Shown: positions 7,981 to 16,736 of the stretch, in pieces
How positions within the stretch are numbered: position 1 is the first letter of the stretch
Layout of the letters: each line of letters starts with the position of its first letter
NCBI GenBank assembly: GCA_002712305.1
Contig: PATE01000115.1
Coordinates: 1-43,434, forward strand
Length of the DNA: 43,434 nucleotides
Reading direction: 5' to 3'
From: Gemmatimonadota bacterium
Lineage (GTDB): Bacteria > Latescibacterota > UBA2968 > UBA8231
Made by a program: the position numbers and the translations under genes
Notes under the pieces: model-generated
The model's input: the letters and a program-made list of their open reading frames with translations, nothing else
Database searches by the model: none
What the model was told of the DNA's origin: nothing

Positions 7981-9654
7981 TCATGGAGGCGTATCCGTGC
8001 GTGCACAGCGGAATCCAAGAACGGGCACCCGGCCATCGGGCTGAGCGCGATTGCGAACTGAGACGGTGGCTGCATCGAGGATGGCAAGATAGTGTCCTCC
8101 ACGTGCCACGCGCTGTTCGCCGCTGCTCGGCCCCTGAGGATCGCTCAGAGGGCTGACGGCGTAGTAATCAGGATTGTAGCGATCGCTGACCCATTCCATC
8201 ACATTGCCCGCAAGGTCGTGAACGCCGAAGGGGCTCTTTCCATCCCGAAAGGTGCCGACCGACGCAGTCGTACCAAGAAAATTGTTGTAGTTCAGCAGCC
8301 GAAGATCCGGATCCTGCAAGGCCAGAAGGGTAGGGTCTTCATTACCCCATGGAAACCGTCGCTGGTCATTCGGACCGCGAGCGGTTTTCTCCCATTCCGC
8401 TTCCGTCGGTAGGCGTTTGCCGGCCCACCCACAAAAAGCAGTCGCGCCGGCGAAATCAACACAGTTGATTGGGTGATCGTCGCGTTCGGTGAGGCCAAAG
8501 TTGCAGTCGGGTTGTTCTCCTGGTGTGTCGCAGGCTCCCTCCCGCACACACACGGCATACTCCGCGGCCGTCACTTCCACCGAATCGATCCAGAAGGTGC
8601 TCACATTGACGACGTGAACCGGACTCTCGCCGGCCAAGCCTGCCTCTGACCCCATCAGGAACGATCCCGCGGGGATTTCGATCATCCCCGAGCGGGCCGA
8701 ATACACCTGGTCCACGACCTCGATCACGACCGTATCGAGCAGACTCTCCGATGTCGCGTCCTCAACGATGAGGCCGAAGACATAGTCGCCGACCAGATTC
8801 GGTGTGAAGCGCGGCATCGCGTCGGTGGAATCTGAAAGGGTGACCACCTCGCCGGGGTTGTTGCCCACGATCCAACGATAGGTGATGGGGTCTCCCTCCA
8901 GGTCGCTGGAGGCCGATCCGTCGAGTGTGACCTCAAGGCCCACACCGACCGTCTGCTGGTCGCCCGCTTCGGCCACGGGCGGTTGATTGCCGGCACCGGT
9001 CACGACGATCGCCACCTCATCGGTGTGGGTTGACTGCCCATCTCTGACGGTGAGGCGAAACAGGAAGGACCCGGAGCCTGACGGCGTAAAGCGAGTCTGC
9101 GCGACCGAGGAGTCGACCAATGTGACCATTGCGGGCGCCTCGACAGGCTCCCACAGGAACTGCAGAGAGTCGCCGTCAGCATCCGAACTCGACGTGCCGT
9201 CCAGAAAGAAATTCGAACCGATGGGCAGCGTGTAGTCCAGCCCCGCTACGGCGACCGGTGGTGTGTTGTCACTGCCGGTCACGGTGATCCGAAGCGTGTC
9301 TGGCTCGCTGTTTCGGCCGTTGGCGATTACGGTCAGAACGAAGAGATAAGGTCCTGCTGTAGCCGGTGCGATTTCGACAACGGCCTCGCTCCCCAGGACG
9401 AAACTCTCCGGGTTGTCCTGACCTTGAGACCACCGGTAGCTCAACGGGTCGTCATCGTCATCACGCGAGCCGGATCCATCGAGCACCAGGGTCGTGCCCA
9501 GCGCGATCGTACGGTCCGCGCCCGTATCGGCAACCGGATCGGTGTCGGTTCGCTGCGGCGCAGGAGGTGAACTGCAGGCCAACATCGTAAGGGTGATAGC
9601 CCAACTGGCGGCCAACAATCGCCTGCGCAGTTGGGAATGGATGGCTCGTATCAT
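7981..9654 (-). CDS. PKD-repeat lipoprotein with C-terminal FGE-sulfatase-like domain
   Basis: About 557 aa from the ATG at 9654. An N-terminal signal (LLAASWAITLTMLACSS) leads to a plausible but non-ideal lipobox with Cys27. Three PKD-type Ig-like repeats follow (~40-128, 131-220, 224-315), each with the pattern PVAxAGxxxT...LDGSxSxDxDxD...YxW; the first has a run of five Asp. The C-terminal ~235 residues form an FGE-sulfatase/SUMF1-like fold: IPAGSFLMGS, AGKRLPTEAEWEKTARG, PFGVHDLAGNVMEWVSDRY, RVARGGHYL and a final LGFRCAR. The MCHRSYC cysteines of true formylglycine-generating enzyme are absent, so it probably does not make formylglycine; this fold is often used for binding or sensing. An upstream frame reaches 9774, but that extension overlaps the divergent gene and lacks protein-like character. 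Confidence 0.85.
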   Translation of the reverse strand: MIRAIHSQLRRRLLAASWAITLTMLACSSPPAPQRTDTDPVADTGADRTIALGTTLVLDGSGSRDDDDDPLSYRWSQGQDNPESFVLGSEAVVEIAPATAGPYLFVLTVIANGRNSEPDTLRITVTGSDNTPPVAVAGLDYTLPIGSNFFLDGTSSSDADGDSLQFLWEPVEAPAMVTLVDSSVAQTRFTPSGSGSFLFRLTVRDGQSTHTDEVAIVVTGAGNQPPVAEAGDQQTVGVGLEVTLDGSASSDLEGDPITYRWIVGNNPGEVVTLSDSTDAMPRFTPNLVGDYVFGLIVEDATSESLLDTVVIEVVDQVYSARSGMIEIPAGSFLMGSEAGLAGESPVHVVNVSTFWIDSVEVTAAEYAVCVREGACDTPGEQPDCNFGLTERDDHPINCVDFAGATAFCGWAGKRLPTEAEWEKTARGPNDQRRFPWGNEDPTLLALQDPDLRLLNYNNFLGTTASVGTFRDGKSPFGVHDLAGNVMEWVSDRYNPDYYAVSPLSDPQGPSSGEQRVARGGHYLAILDAATVSVRNRAQPDGRVPVLGFRCARTDTPP

Positions 9655-9713
9655 ACGTAACTTCAATGATAACATAGCGCACGAGCATCTGTCACCTGTG
9701 TATATTGAGTCGC

Positions 9714-11903
9714 ATGCCACCGCCAACGTCATCCCCCGACAACGGATCGGCCCCCGATCTGTCCGAATCGCCACCGACTGGTGAAGCGAATCTGGGCATC
9801 CTCGATGGAGAGGTGGGCCACGACGAGGTCAATCGGGCCATCACAGGTGCCGACAAGACGATCCTGTTCGGTCAGCAGACGCGCCTGCCTCATTTTCCCG
9901 AGGATCGCCGCCTGTCGCGCCTGCACGCCGGAGACGAACGCGTCCTGTTTTTCTGGCGAGTCCTCAAGAAAGTGCCAGCCAACCTCCGTCGAGCTCTGAT
10001 CGAAGCACCGATCAGTATCACCCTGGTGCAGGGCGATACGCTGCTCTGCTTCCGCGATGTGCGTCATCATCAGGCGGTTCACCTTGGACGCAGGCGGCGT
10101 ACGATCTACCTGCCCGAATTGCTGATGCTCCAGGCAGAAGAGTGCGGCTACGACTACTGGGCCATCGCCGAAGGCCTCATCTATGCCGGGTGGATGCTGC
10201 TCGACTACCTGTTGCTCGTGGACGTTCTGACCGACTTCGGCCATCGAGCCATGCGCCGCAAGAAATCAGATCCTCAGCAAGGTGCCTCCTCAGAGGGTGA
10301 CGACGGATTGACCGGTTGGAACTGGTCGGGGCTGCGTTTGAGCGAGCCCTTGCTGCGTCGCCTGGTGCAGGACAACAACCGGCACCGCAGGCAACACCCC
10401 GACCCGGGCAAGTCAGAAGTCGAAGAATTCATCGCCGGCTACCGATCTGCTCTGATTCGCGTGGAGGGGCTCAATGTCTGGTCTCACGAGCCCTGGGAGA
10501 TCGGTCGCGATCTGTTCGACGTCGATCTCGAACAGCGGTGGGCTCAGATGAAGATGGAGCGCATCGCCGACATCTTCGACTATCCTCGCATGTTTCTGTT
10601 CGATCGAGATATCATCCACGGCGCAGCCAGAGATCTGGCGACCCGGCGCAGACAGCCACTGGAACCAAAGAGCTTCGCCGACGCACTCCACGATTACAAG
10701 GACGCCCTCCGCTTCGATCGGCACCCGTTGATGACGGAGTTCTGCCGAGGCATCGTGCCCAAACCGCGCGCTCTTTTCCTGCAGACGGTGGTCGAACTCG
10801 GTGTGGCGGGGCTACGTGGTTTCTTTGATGCCTATCGCCATGGCGTGCCCGAAACCCTCGATCTGGTTCATTCTCTGTGGATGTATCTGGTGTCTCTGTC
10901 CTCCGATCCGGCAGGCGTATTTGCCCATGTGGGGCGACTCAGATCCCGTGCACGCCATGTTGATGGCGTCGAGGTGGATGGGGGGCAGGTTCCCCTCAGC
11001 GAAAGGGAGATCGATCGTCATCTCACGGGGATCTATGTTCGCCTCGACCGTTTGCCCGGCTATCGCCAACTCGCCAGGCAGGTGATCGACCTTGGCGTTG
11101 GCGCCCACGACGAGTTGTTGGCGCTCATCCAGAATCATGGCCTCGAGGACGGCGATGAATGGGCCACCTTCAAGATGAAGAAGCAGGCGATCGTGGCTTG
11201 TGCGTGCGAATTGCTGGAAGGCATGGACGGCGAGGCGGATCACGGAGGCGTTGCAGATCTGGCGGCGCGCCGACGCATTCATGAGGACCTTCAACTGCAG
11301 GCCCTGGTCTCCGACCGTCCCCATCGGTTCACCTCGGATCCAAGTGCTGTGCTGATGTATTCGCGCGAATACCGGCGAACCCTCGCCGAATTCGGTCCCG
11401 CAGACCCGGATACGAATTCGCTGTTGGCAAGCATTCTGATCCGTATGGACAAAAGCGAACGATATGAAGAGTGGGTCGAGCTTATCCCTGGAATGGGGCC
11501 ACCGGCGGTGTCGGCCCTCTACGGGGTACTTGAACAGATCTCTGAACGAGACGAGCGCCGCGCACCGATCCTTCAGCGCAGTCGCCGAATCCTCGGTTCA
11601 ATCCTGCTGGAAAAGCAACTGCGCGCACGTGCTCAGCAAGGTGCTCGTCATGCCCATCTACAGGAAGAAACAGAGGTGGCACAGAACCCGACGGCGGCCG
11701 ACGATGATGGGGCTCCGAGGTTTGTGGCGCTGTATCGGGAACTGCCCATGGGAGCCAATTCGCAGGCCATGGCTGAGGAGGAAGAAGCTGCAGCCGAACC
11801 CGTGGAGGACGATGGAGTGGGGGACTCTGATCACCGGAAGAGCCCCGACACAGGCTCTTCCACCAATCCCAGTCCTGACGATGAAGAAGGAAAGGTCACG
11901 TGA
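9714..11903 (+). CDS. Uncharacterised 729-aa protein
   Basis: I do not recognise this protein. It has no signal peptide. A conserved-looking block at about residues 85-170 contains ITLVQGDTLLCFRD, a His-rich HH...H segment, RRRRTIYLPELL and a hydrophobic helix pair (AEGLIYAGWMLLDYLLLVDV). The layout of a His/Arg segment, IYLPE and then a helix where HExxH would lie faintly recalls zincin metallopeptidases, but no HExxH is present. The rest is mostly helical and rich in Arg and Asp. The last ~75 residues are acidic, low-complexity and probably disordered. A TTG at 9705 is also possible; ATG 9714 is preferred. It overlaps the DUF4384-like lipoprotein gene by 4 nt, so the two are probably functionally linked. 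The 59-bp divergent gap to the PKD/FGE gene must hold both promoters. Confidence 0.8.
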   Translation: MPPPTSSPDNGSAPDLSESPPTGEANLGILDGEVGHDEVNRAITGADKTILFGQQTRLPHFPEDRRLSRLHAGDERVLFFWRVLKKVPANLRRALIEAPISITLVQGDTLLCFRDVRHHQAVHLGRRRRTIYLPELLMLQAEECGYDYWAIAEGLIYAGWMLLDYLLLVDVLTDFGHRAMRRKKSDPQQGASSEGDDGLTGWNWSGLRLSEPLLRRLVQDNNRHRRQHPDPGKSEVEEFIAGYRSALIRVEGLNVWSHEPWEIGRDLFDVDLEQRWAQMKMERIADIFDYPRMFLFDRDIIHGAARDLATRRRQPLEPKSFADALHDYKDALRFDRHPLMTEFCRGIVPKPRALFLQTVVELGVAGLRGFFDAYRHGVPETLDLVHSLWMYLVSLSSDPAGVFAHVGRLRSRARHVDGVEVDGGQVPLSEREIDRHLTGIYVRLDRLPGYRQLARQVIDLGVGAHDELLALIQNHGLEDGDEWATFKMKKQAIVACACELLEGMDGEADHGGVADLAARRRIHEDLQLQALVSDRPHRFTSDPSAVLMYSREYRRTLAEFGPADPDTNSLLASILIRMDKSERYEEWVELIPGMGPPAVSALYGVLEQISERDERRAPILQRSRRILGSILLEKQLRARAQQGARHAHLQEETEVAQNPTAADDDGAPRFVALYRELPMGANSQAMAEEEEAAAEPVEDDGVGDSDHRKSPDTGSSTNPSPDDEEGKVT

Positions 11904-13018
11904 GCAGGGTCCTGTGGGCGGCAGCCCTGCTATGCATCGGGTGTGGCTGGCTGAATCGGGGGGTGCCTCGGGGCCCGTCGCCAGAAGCTGCTCTTCATGC
12001 GGCGATCGGTGAATGGGGTGCCGTCGACACGGTCACCGTCCTCGGTTTCCGTGATCACTGGGGAAAGTCCACTGCAGGTGTAGATGTACTGGATGCTGCG
12101 CTGCTTTCCGCGCTCGGGCATCACGGTGTCGTGATGAATCCCGATGCGGGGATCGTTGCCCCCTCAACGGAGACCCTGCGCTACCGTGACGGTGGTGTGC
12201 TACCTACCGGGTGGCAGGATCTCACCGGCGACACGACACCCCGTCACGGACTCGTCGTGGCGGGGCAGATCCGCAAGGCCGACGCGTGGACCTATCTGCG
12301 GTTGGCTTTGGCCGATGCGACGACGGGCCAACTGCGGGCGCACGGCACCACACGAATCTCACAGCAGAGGCTCGACGATCTGGTCGCCTCGGCGTTGGAG
12401 GATACGGTCGGTGCTTTACAACCGGTGGACGTGGTGTACCACGTGGTCGGGCGGCGGGACAAGGCAGGATTTGCGGAGCTGATCGACGTCGAAGAAGGAG
12501 TCACTCTCATCGAAGGCGATCGGCTGCAGATCCGACTGAAGACGGATCAGGACTGCGAAGTGTTCGCCTTCCTCTACGCGTCCGAGGGTGGGGAGCGCCG
12601 AAATCTCCTCGATCCTCAGCGGGTCTACGAAGGGCGATGGAACTACGGACCGGCGGAGAACTCGTGGATTACGCTGACCGAGGGTGATCAGGTCTACACT
12701 CTGTATCTGTTGGTCGCACCTCGAATCGATGAGGATCGCTCAGCACTGTGGGAGGAGGTGACTCAGTTGCAGGCCCAGGGTCAGATCGACCGCATGTCCG
12801 GGCTCGAACTGGTCGATGACGCGCTGGCTGGTTTTCTGCCGCAAGCCGTGTCCACCATCGATTCAACCCTCGTTCTGCGGGGGAACGAAGGTCTGCAGCG
12901 TGCCGAAGAACCAGAGACCTTTGCCTACGTCGACGGCACGGTGTTTGAGCATCATGCAGACATTCTGCAGGGCGTCGCCATGATCAGAGCGATCAGTTTT
13001 CACGTTCGCTTCGAATAG
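11900..13018 (+). CDS. Putative lipoprotein with DUF4384-like domain
   Basis: 372 aa from a GTG start that overlaps the previous stop by 4 nt, with AAGGAAAG upstream. The short N-terminal hydrophobic stretch ends in CIGCGW, a likely but atypical lipobox (Cys15). Residues ~40-175 resemble TolB-N/curli-assembly-like lipoproteins that normalise to 'xxVxVLGFxD' and enumerate parameters. Residues ~200-290 match the DUF4384 pattern: a GDRLQIRLKTDQDCEVFAFLY strand pair, NLLDPQRVY, then ITLTEGDQVYTLYLLVAP. DUF4384 domains are commonly found in secreted or periplasmic proteins of Myxococcota and relatives, often next to kinases or peptidases; function is not established. It is probably a periplasmic or outer-membrane partner of the unknown 729-aa protein. 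Confidence 0.75.
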   Translation: MSRVLWAAALLCIGCGWLNRGVPRGPSPEAALHAAIGEWGAVDTVTVLGFRDHWGKSTAGVDVLDAALLSALGHHGVVMNPDAGIVAPSTETLRYRDGGVLPTGWQDLTGDTTPRHGLVVAGQIRKADAWTYLRLALADATTGQLRAHGTTRISQQRLDDLVASALEDTVGALQPVDVVYHVVGRRDKAGFAELIDVEEGVTLIEGDRLQIRLKTDQDCEVFAFLYASEGGERRNLLDPQRVYEGRWNYGPAENSWITLTEGDQVYTLYLLVAPRIDEDRSALWEEVTQLQAQGQIDRMSGLELVDDALAGFLPQAVSTIDSTLVLRGNEGLQRAEEPETFAYVDGTVFEHHADILQGVAMIRAISFHVRFE

Positions 13019-13027
13019 CACAGAGTC

Positions 13028-14188
13028 TTGATCTATCTCGATCACAACGCGACGACGCCGATTCGGCCCGAAGTCCGCACGGCGATGTTGCCCTTCTTCG
13101 ACGAGTCCTTTGGCAATCCCTCCTCGCCCCATACCGTTGGTCGCCGAGTGGCTGACGCCGTTGACGGATCTCGAGCACAGGTGGCAGATGCTCTCGGTGT
13201 CGCCACGGATACAATCCATTTCACATCGGGGGGGACCGAGGCGGACAACTGGGCGCTGAAGGGCGTATTGGACGCGCATTGGCTGAAGCATCGTTCCCAC
13301 GGGCGCCTGGTCACGAGTTCGACGGAGCACCACGCGGTGCTGGATACGGCCAACACCTTGGCCCGACACGGCGTGACGGTGGCCTATCAGCCCGTCGATG
13401 AGAATGGAATCGTCGATGTGCAGGCCCTTATGGAGACCGTCGCTGCATCACCGGCACCCCAGTTGGTTTCACTTTTGCATGCCAACAATGAAACGGGGGT
13501 TCTTCAGCCGGTTGCGCAGCTAGGTGCCGCGCTGCGGGAACGGGGTGTCCTGTTCCACGTCGACGCAGTACAGAGTTTGGGCAAAGTCGATCTGCAAGAA
13601 CTGGCTCAAGTCGTCGATCTCATGTCTATATCGGCCCATAAGATCAACGGCCCTAAGGGCACGGGGGCTCTCTACATTCGCCCGGGTGTCGAGATCGAAC
13701 CCCTACTCCACGGCGGTGGACAGGAACAGGGGCGCCGGCCGGGCACGCTGCACGCTGCAGGCATTGTCGGTTTTGGCGCCGCCGTCGAGGCGGCCACGCA
13801 CGATGGCTTGGCGTCGATGGCTCGGCTGGGGGAACTGCGTGATCGACTTCAAGACGGGTTGTCTGACCTCGTGGGAGACGTGGTCGTCCATGGAGGCAAC
13901 GTCGACCGCCTCGCTCAGACCCTGAGCGTGTCGTTTGTCGGTGTCGAGGCTGAAGCGGTGTTGTTGGGACTGGATCAGGTGGGCATCGCTGCGGCCAGCG
14001 GTTCGGCCTGCACGTCGGATTCGCCTGAGCCATCGCATGTGCTTCTGGCAATGGGGGTGGAGCCCCGGGTGGCGTCCAGTGCGGTTCGTTTTAGTCTCGG
14101 CTGGGGAAACGATGAGGCACAGATCGATCAGATCCTTGAAATGCTGCCGCCCCTCATCGCCCGTCTGCGCGAGATGTCGGTCTTCTAG
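13028..14188 (+). CDS. Cysteine desulfurase (NifS/IscS family)
   Basis: 386 aa, full length for the family. It is a PLP enzyme converting cysteine to alanine and a protein-bound persulfide, feeding Fe-S cluster and thiocofactor synthesis. Visible motifs are YLDHNATTP at the N-terminus, FTSGGTEADN (PLP phosphate), the HVDAVQ aspartate region, SAHKINGPKG with the PLP lysine K205, and the catalytic cysteine C328 in GSACTSDSPEPSH. The loop around C328 and the RxxxRFSLG-type ending (SAVRFSLGWGN) suggest the NifS/IscS group rather than SufS. The start is TTG at 13028, immediately before IYLDHNATT; no better start exists. It lies 9 nt after the lipoprotein gene, with no scaffold (iscU) or regulator gene nearby. 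Confidence 0.93.
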   Translation: MIYLDHNATTPIRPEVRTAMLPFFDESFGNPSSPHTVGRRVADAVDGSRAQVADALGVATDTIHFTSGGTEADNWALKGVLDAHWLKHRSHGRLVTSSTEHHAVLDTANTLARHGVTVAYQPVDENGIVDVQALMETVAASPAPQLVSLLHANNETGVLQPVAQLGAALRERGVLFHVDAVQSLGKVDLQELAQVVDLMSISAHKINGPKGTGALYIRPGVEIEPLLHGGGQEQGRRPGTLHAAGIVGFGAAVEAATHDGLASMARLGELRDRLQDGLSDLVGDVVVHGGNVDRLAQTLSVSFVGVEAEAVLLGLDQVGIAAASGSACTSDSPEPSHVLLAMGVEPRVASSAVRFSLGWGNDEAQIDQILEMLPPLIARLREMSVF

Positions 14189-14194
14189 GTCCCC

Positions 14195-15379
14195 CTACAA
14201 CACGCTGACCACAGCCCTGCAAAGGGCGTCGACGTTGTCCGGCGTCACGCCTGCAACGTTGATTCTCCCCGAGCCGACGATGTAGACGGCATGTTCTTCG
14301 CGCAGTCTCTCTACCTGCTTTGGGTCGAGTCCGCTGAACGAGAACATCCCCTTCTGCCGGGTGATGAAGGAGAAATCCTGCGACGCCCCATGGCGCTGCA
14401 GCCCCTCGACGAGGGTCTGCCGCATCCCGTTGATGCGTTCGCGCATTTGCGTCAGTTCCGCCAGCCAATCGGCCCGCAGCCCTTCGTCACTCAGAATGCA
14501 TGTGACCAGCGCAGAGCCGTGCGCAGGGGGATTTGAGAAGCTCGTCCGCACGCAGATCTTGAGCTGACTCAAGACGGTTTCGGCACGATCTGCGCTGCCC
14601 GTGACCACCGTCAGGGCGCCCACCCGGTCTTGATACAGACCGAAGTTTTTTGAATAGGACGTGGCGACGAACATTTCCGGCACCTGCTCGCAGAACAGCC
14701 GGAGGCCGGCCGCGTCTTGCTCGAGTCCGTCGCCGAAGCCCTGGTAGGCAAAATCCACGAGGGCCAGTGCCCCTCGGTCGGCCAGCAATTTTCCTGCTGC
14801 CTGCCACGTGTCTGCGTCGAGGTCGACGCCTGAGGGGTTGTGGCAGCACGCGTGTAACAGTACCACATCACCCTTCTCGGTCTGCTGCAGGGCTTCGAGC
14901 ATGCCAGGTGCATCGAGCCCTTTCGCCTCTGAGTTGTAGTATCGATAGGACAGACACGGAACTCGCGCCGCTTCGAAGATCTTCGGGTGATTTGCCCAAG
15001 TCGGATCGGGCAGCCAGATGCGGGCATCGGGGAAATGGTTGGCGATGAAGTCTGCAGCCACCCGTAGTGCGCCCGTGCCACCGGGGGTTTGCACGGTCAC
15101 CGTGTCGGCCGAATCTGCGCGATCCTGCCCGAAGACCAGTTCACGCACGAGCCGTCCATAGGCGGGGGTGCCGTCGATGGGCAAATAGGTCTTGCTCGAG
15201 CCCGCCGCAAGAAGCCGGGCCTCGGCGGCGCGAACGACATCGAGGACGGGGGTTTTGCCTGAAGCATCACGATACTCGCCGACACCGAGGCTGATCTTGT
15301 GCGAACGGTCGTCAGCGGCGAAAGCAGCTGACAGACCCAGAATGGGATCGGGAGGGGCAGAAGGGACACGCTCGAACAC
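14195..15379 (-). CDS. Aspartate/aromatic aminotransferase, class I (AspC/TyrB type)
   Basis: 394 aa, the usual length. It transfers amino groups between aspartate or aromatic amino acids and 2-oxoglutarate, using PLP in the cytoplasm. Motifs: ISLGVGEYRD near the N-terminus, TYLPIDGTPAYG, TVQTPGGTGALR, the substrate-side WLPDPTWANH, HACCHNPSGVD, DFAYQGFGDG (PLP-binding Asp and Tyr), SYSKNFGLYQDRVG with the catalytic lysine K244, and GMFSFSGL plus GRINVAG (substrate carboxylate Arg) at the C-terminus. These are specific to the Ia subgroup represented by E. coli AspC and TyrB; sequence alone does not separate the two. It converges on the cysteine desulfurase with a 6-nt gap. Confidence 0.93.
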   Translation of the reverse strand: MFERVPSAPPDPILGLSAAFAADDRSHKISLGVGEYRDASGKTPVLDVVRAAEARLLAAGSSKTYLPIDGTPAYGRLVRELVFGQDRADSADTVTVQTPGGTGALRVAADFIANHFPDARIWLPDPTWANHPKIFEAARVPCLSYRYYNSEAKGLDAPGMLEALQQTEKGDVVLLHACCHNPSGVDLDADTWQAAGKLLADRGALALVDFAYQGFGDGLEQDAAGLRLFCEQVPEMFVATSYSKNFGLYQDRVGALTVVTGSADRAETVLSQLKICVRTSFSNPPAHGSALVTCILSDEGLRADWLAELTQMRERINGMRQTLVEGLQRHGASQDFSFITRQKGMFSFSGLDPKQVERLREEHAVYIVGSGRINVAGVTPDNVDALCRAVVSVL

Positions 15380-15420
15380 AGCGTCGCACCGTTTCTAGGC
15401 TGGCGCCAATGGAGGGTCGG

Positions 15421-15433
15421 GGCTCAAAGAGCC
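15421..15433 (-). terminator. Weak hairpin after the MCE/folA operon
   Basis: A 5-bp inverted repeat GGCTC-AAA-GAGCC lies about 20 nt beyond the folA stop in the direction of transcription. No U-tract follows, so intrinsic termination here is doubtful. Confidence 0.2.
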
Positions 15434-15453
15434 GGATGACGATAGGAGACAAT

Positions 15454-15948
15454 CTACGACGAGATGGACGTGACTCGTTCGTAGGTCAAATAACGTAATC
15501 CGTCCTCTTCTCTAACGTCAACGATCTTCCACTCTTCGGCCGACCAGACGGGGAAATAGGTGTCGCCATCATCCACGACATCGGGCACATGGGTCAGGAT
15601 CAACTGGTTGGCCACGGTCAGGGCCTGCTCATACACCCCCTGCCCCCCACAGATGTACACGGTCTCACAGGGCAGGTTGCGGCAATGCTCGAGGGCGCCG
15701 TCAAGATCATCGAACCGCAGCGCACCCTCGGCTAGTTCATACTGCTCTTGTCGCGTCAGAACCAGATTGAGTCGGCCCGGCAGGGGGCGCCGGGGGAAGG
15801 ACTCGTAGGTCTTTCGACCCATCACGCAGGGGGCGCCCATGGTGGTGCTCATGAAGTGCTGCATGTCGGCCTTGTAGTGCCACGGCATTCCGCCGGCGCG
15901 TCCGATGACATGCTGTTCGTTGAGGGCGGCAATGAGAGAAATCTTCAT
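15454..15948 (-). CDS. folA: Dihydrofolate reductase
   Basis: 164 aa, typical size. It reduces dihydrofolate to tetrahydrofolate with NADPH. Motifs: ISLIAALNEQHVIG at the N-terminus, the MPWHYKADMQHF block with the catalytic acid (ADMQHF), VMGRKTYESFP (NADPH phosphate binding), RLNLVLTRQ, and VYICGGQGVYEQAL, the GG motif; DGDTYFP matches the conserved D-T-x-FP. The ATG overlaps the stop of the upstream ABC ATPase gene by 4 nt, so it is the last gene of the MCE lipid-transport operon. No thymidylate synthase gene is nearby. That metabolic gene at the end of a transport operon is unusual but the overlap makes co-translation likely. Confidence 0.95.
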   Translation of the reverse strand: MKISLIAALNEQHVIGRAGGMPWHYKADMQHFMSTTMGAPCVMGRKTYESFPRRPLPGRLNLVLTRQEQYELAEGALRFDDLDGALEHCRNLPCETVYICGGQGVYEQALTVANQLILTHVPDVVDDGDTYFPVWSAEEWKIVDVREEDGLRYLTYERVTSISS

Positions 15949-16730
15949 CCAGCGCTTCCCGCGTTCGTTGAATCTGGATGGAAGAAGCGCTTTAGTCCCT
16001 CCAGGCTAGACTGGCGGGCATCGGTGACGGTGCCATCGTAGGCGACCCGTCCCGCGTCGAGCATGATGAGATCGCCATTGAGTCGATCGATGCTGAGCAA
16101 TTCATGCGTGACCACGACGATCCCCATGCCGAGTTGATCGTTCAGCGATAGCAGAAGCCGGTCGATGCCGGCGGCGGTCTCCGGGTCGAGGCCGGCACCG
16201 GGCTCGTCACAGAACAGGATCTCCGGTTCCAGGCTCATGGCTCGAGCGAGGGCCGCACGTTTGCGCATACCGCCTGACAACTCGCTGGGCAGCAGGTTGA
16301 CCGTGCCACCGAGGCCGACCAATTCGAGGCGGGTGCGGACCAGATCGTCGACGTAGTCGGCAGCCAACTCCGTGTGCATCTGCAGGGGGAGCGCCACATT
16401 CTCACCCACAGTGAGAGAATTCAGCAAGGCGCCATACTGAAACATGACTCCCACGCGCTTGAGTAGACGCGCCTGCTCCGACTCAGGCAGTTCGTGCATC
16501 GGTTCACCGAGCAGGCGGACTTGCCCCGACTTGGGTGACACCAATCCGATGATGGTCTTGAGCAAGGTGCTCTTGCCACACCCTGAACCGCCCACGATGC
16601 ACAGGACGGCACCATCCTCCACCCACACATCGACCCCATCCAGTACGCGATGCTCGTCATCGTCGGTGCCATACGAGACACAGAGGTTCTCGACTTCGAC
16701 AACGGCCTGAGATGAAGTAGACGTCGGCAT
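15945..16730 (-). CDS. MCE-system ABC transporter ATPase (MlaF-like)
   Basis: 261 aa ATP-binding subunit of an MlaFEDB-type phospholipid transporter at the inner membrane. All ABC motifs are visible: Walker A GGSGCGKST (47-55), Q-loop Q98 in MFQYGAL (the FQxGAL form typical of MlaF/Ttg2A), signature LSGGMRKRAALARA (151-164), Walker B ILFCDEP (171-177) with GAGLDP, and the H-loop VVVTHE. The C-terminal tail (EGLKRFFH) is like MlaF, where it contacts the partner. It lies 6 nt downstream of the MlaE-like permease gene and overlaps folA by 4 nt. Confidence 0.93.
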   Translation of the reverse strand: MPTSTSSQAVVEVENLCVSYGTDDDEHRVLDGVDVWVEDGAVLCIVGGSGCGKSTLLKTIIGLVSPKSGQVRLLGEPMHELPESEQARLLKRVGVMFQYGALLNSLTVGENVALPLQMHTELAADYVDDLVRTRLELVGLGGTVNLLPSELSGGMRKRAALARAMSLEPEILFCDEPGAGLDPETAAGIDRLLLSLNDQLGMGIVVVTHELLSIDRLNGDLIMLDAGRVAYDGTVTDARQSSLEGLKRFFHPDSTNAGSAG

Positions 16731-16736
16731 GTGTTT

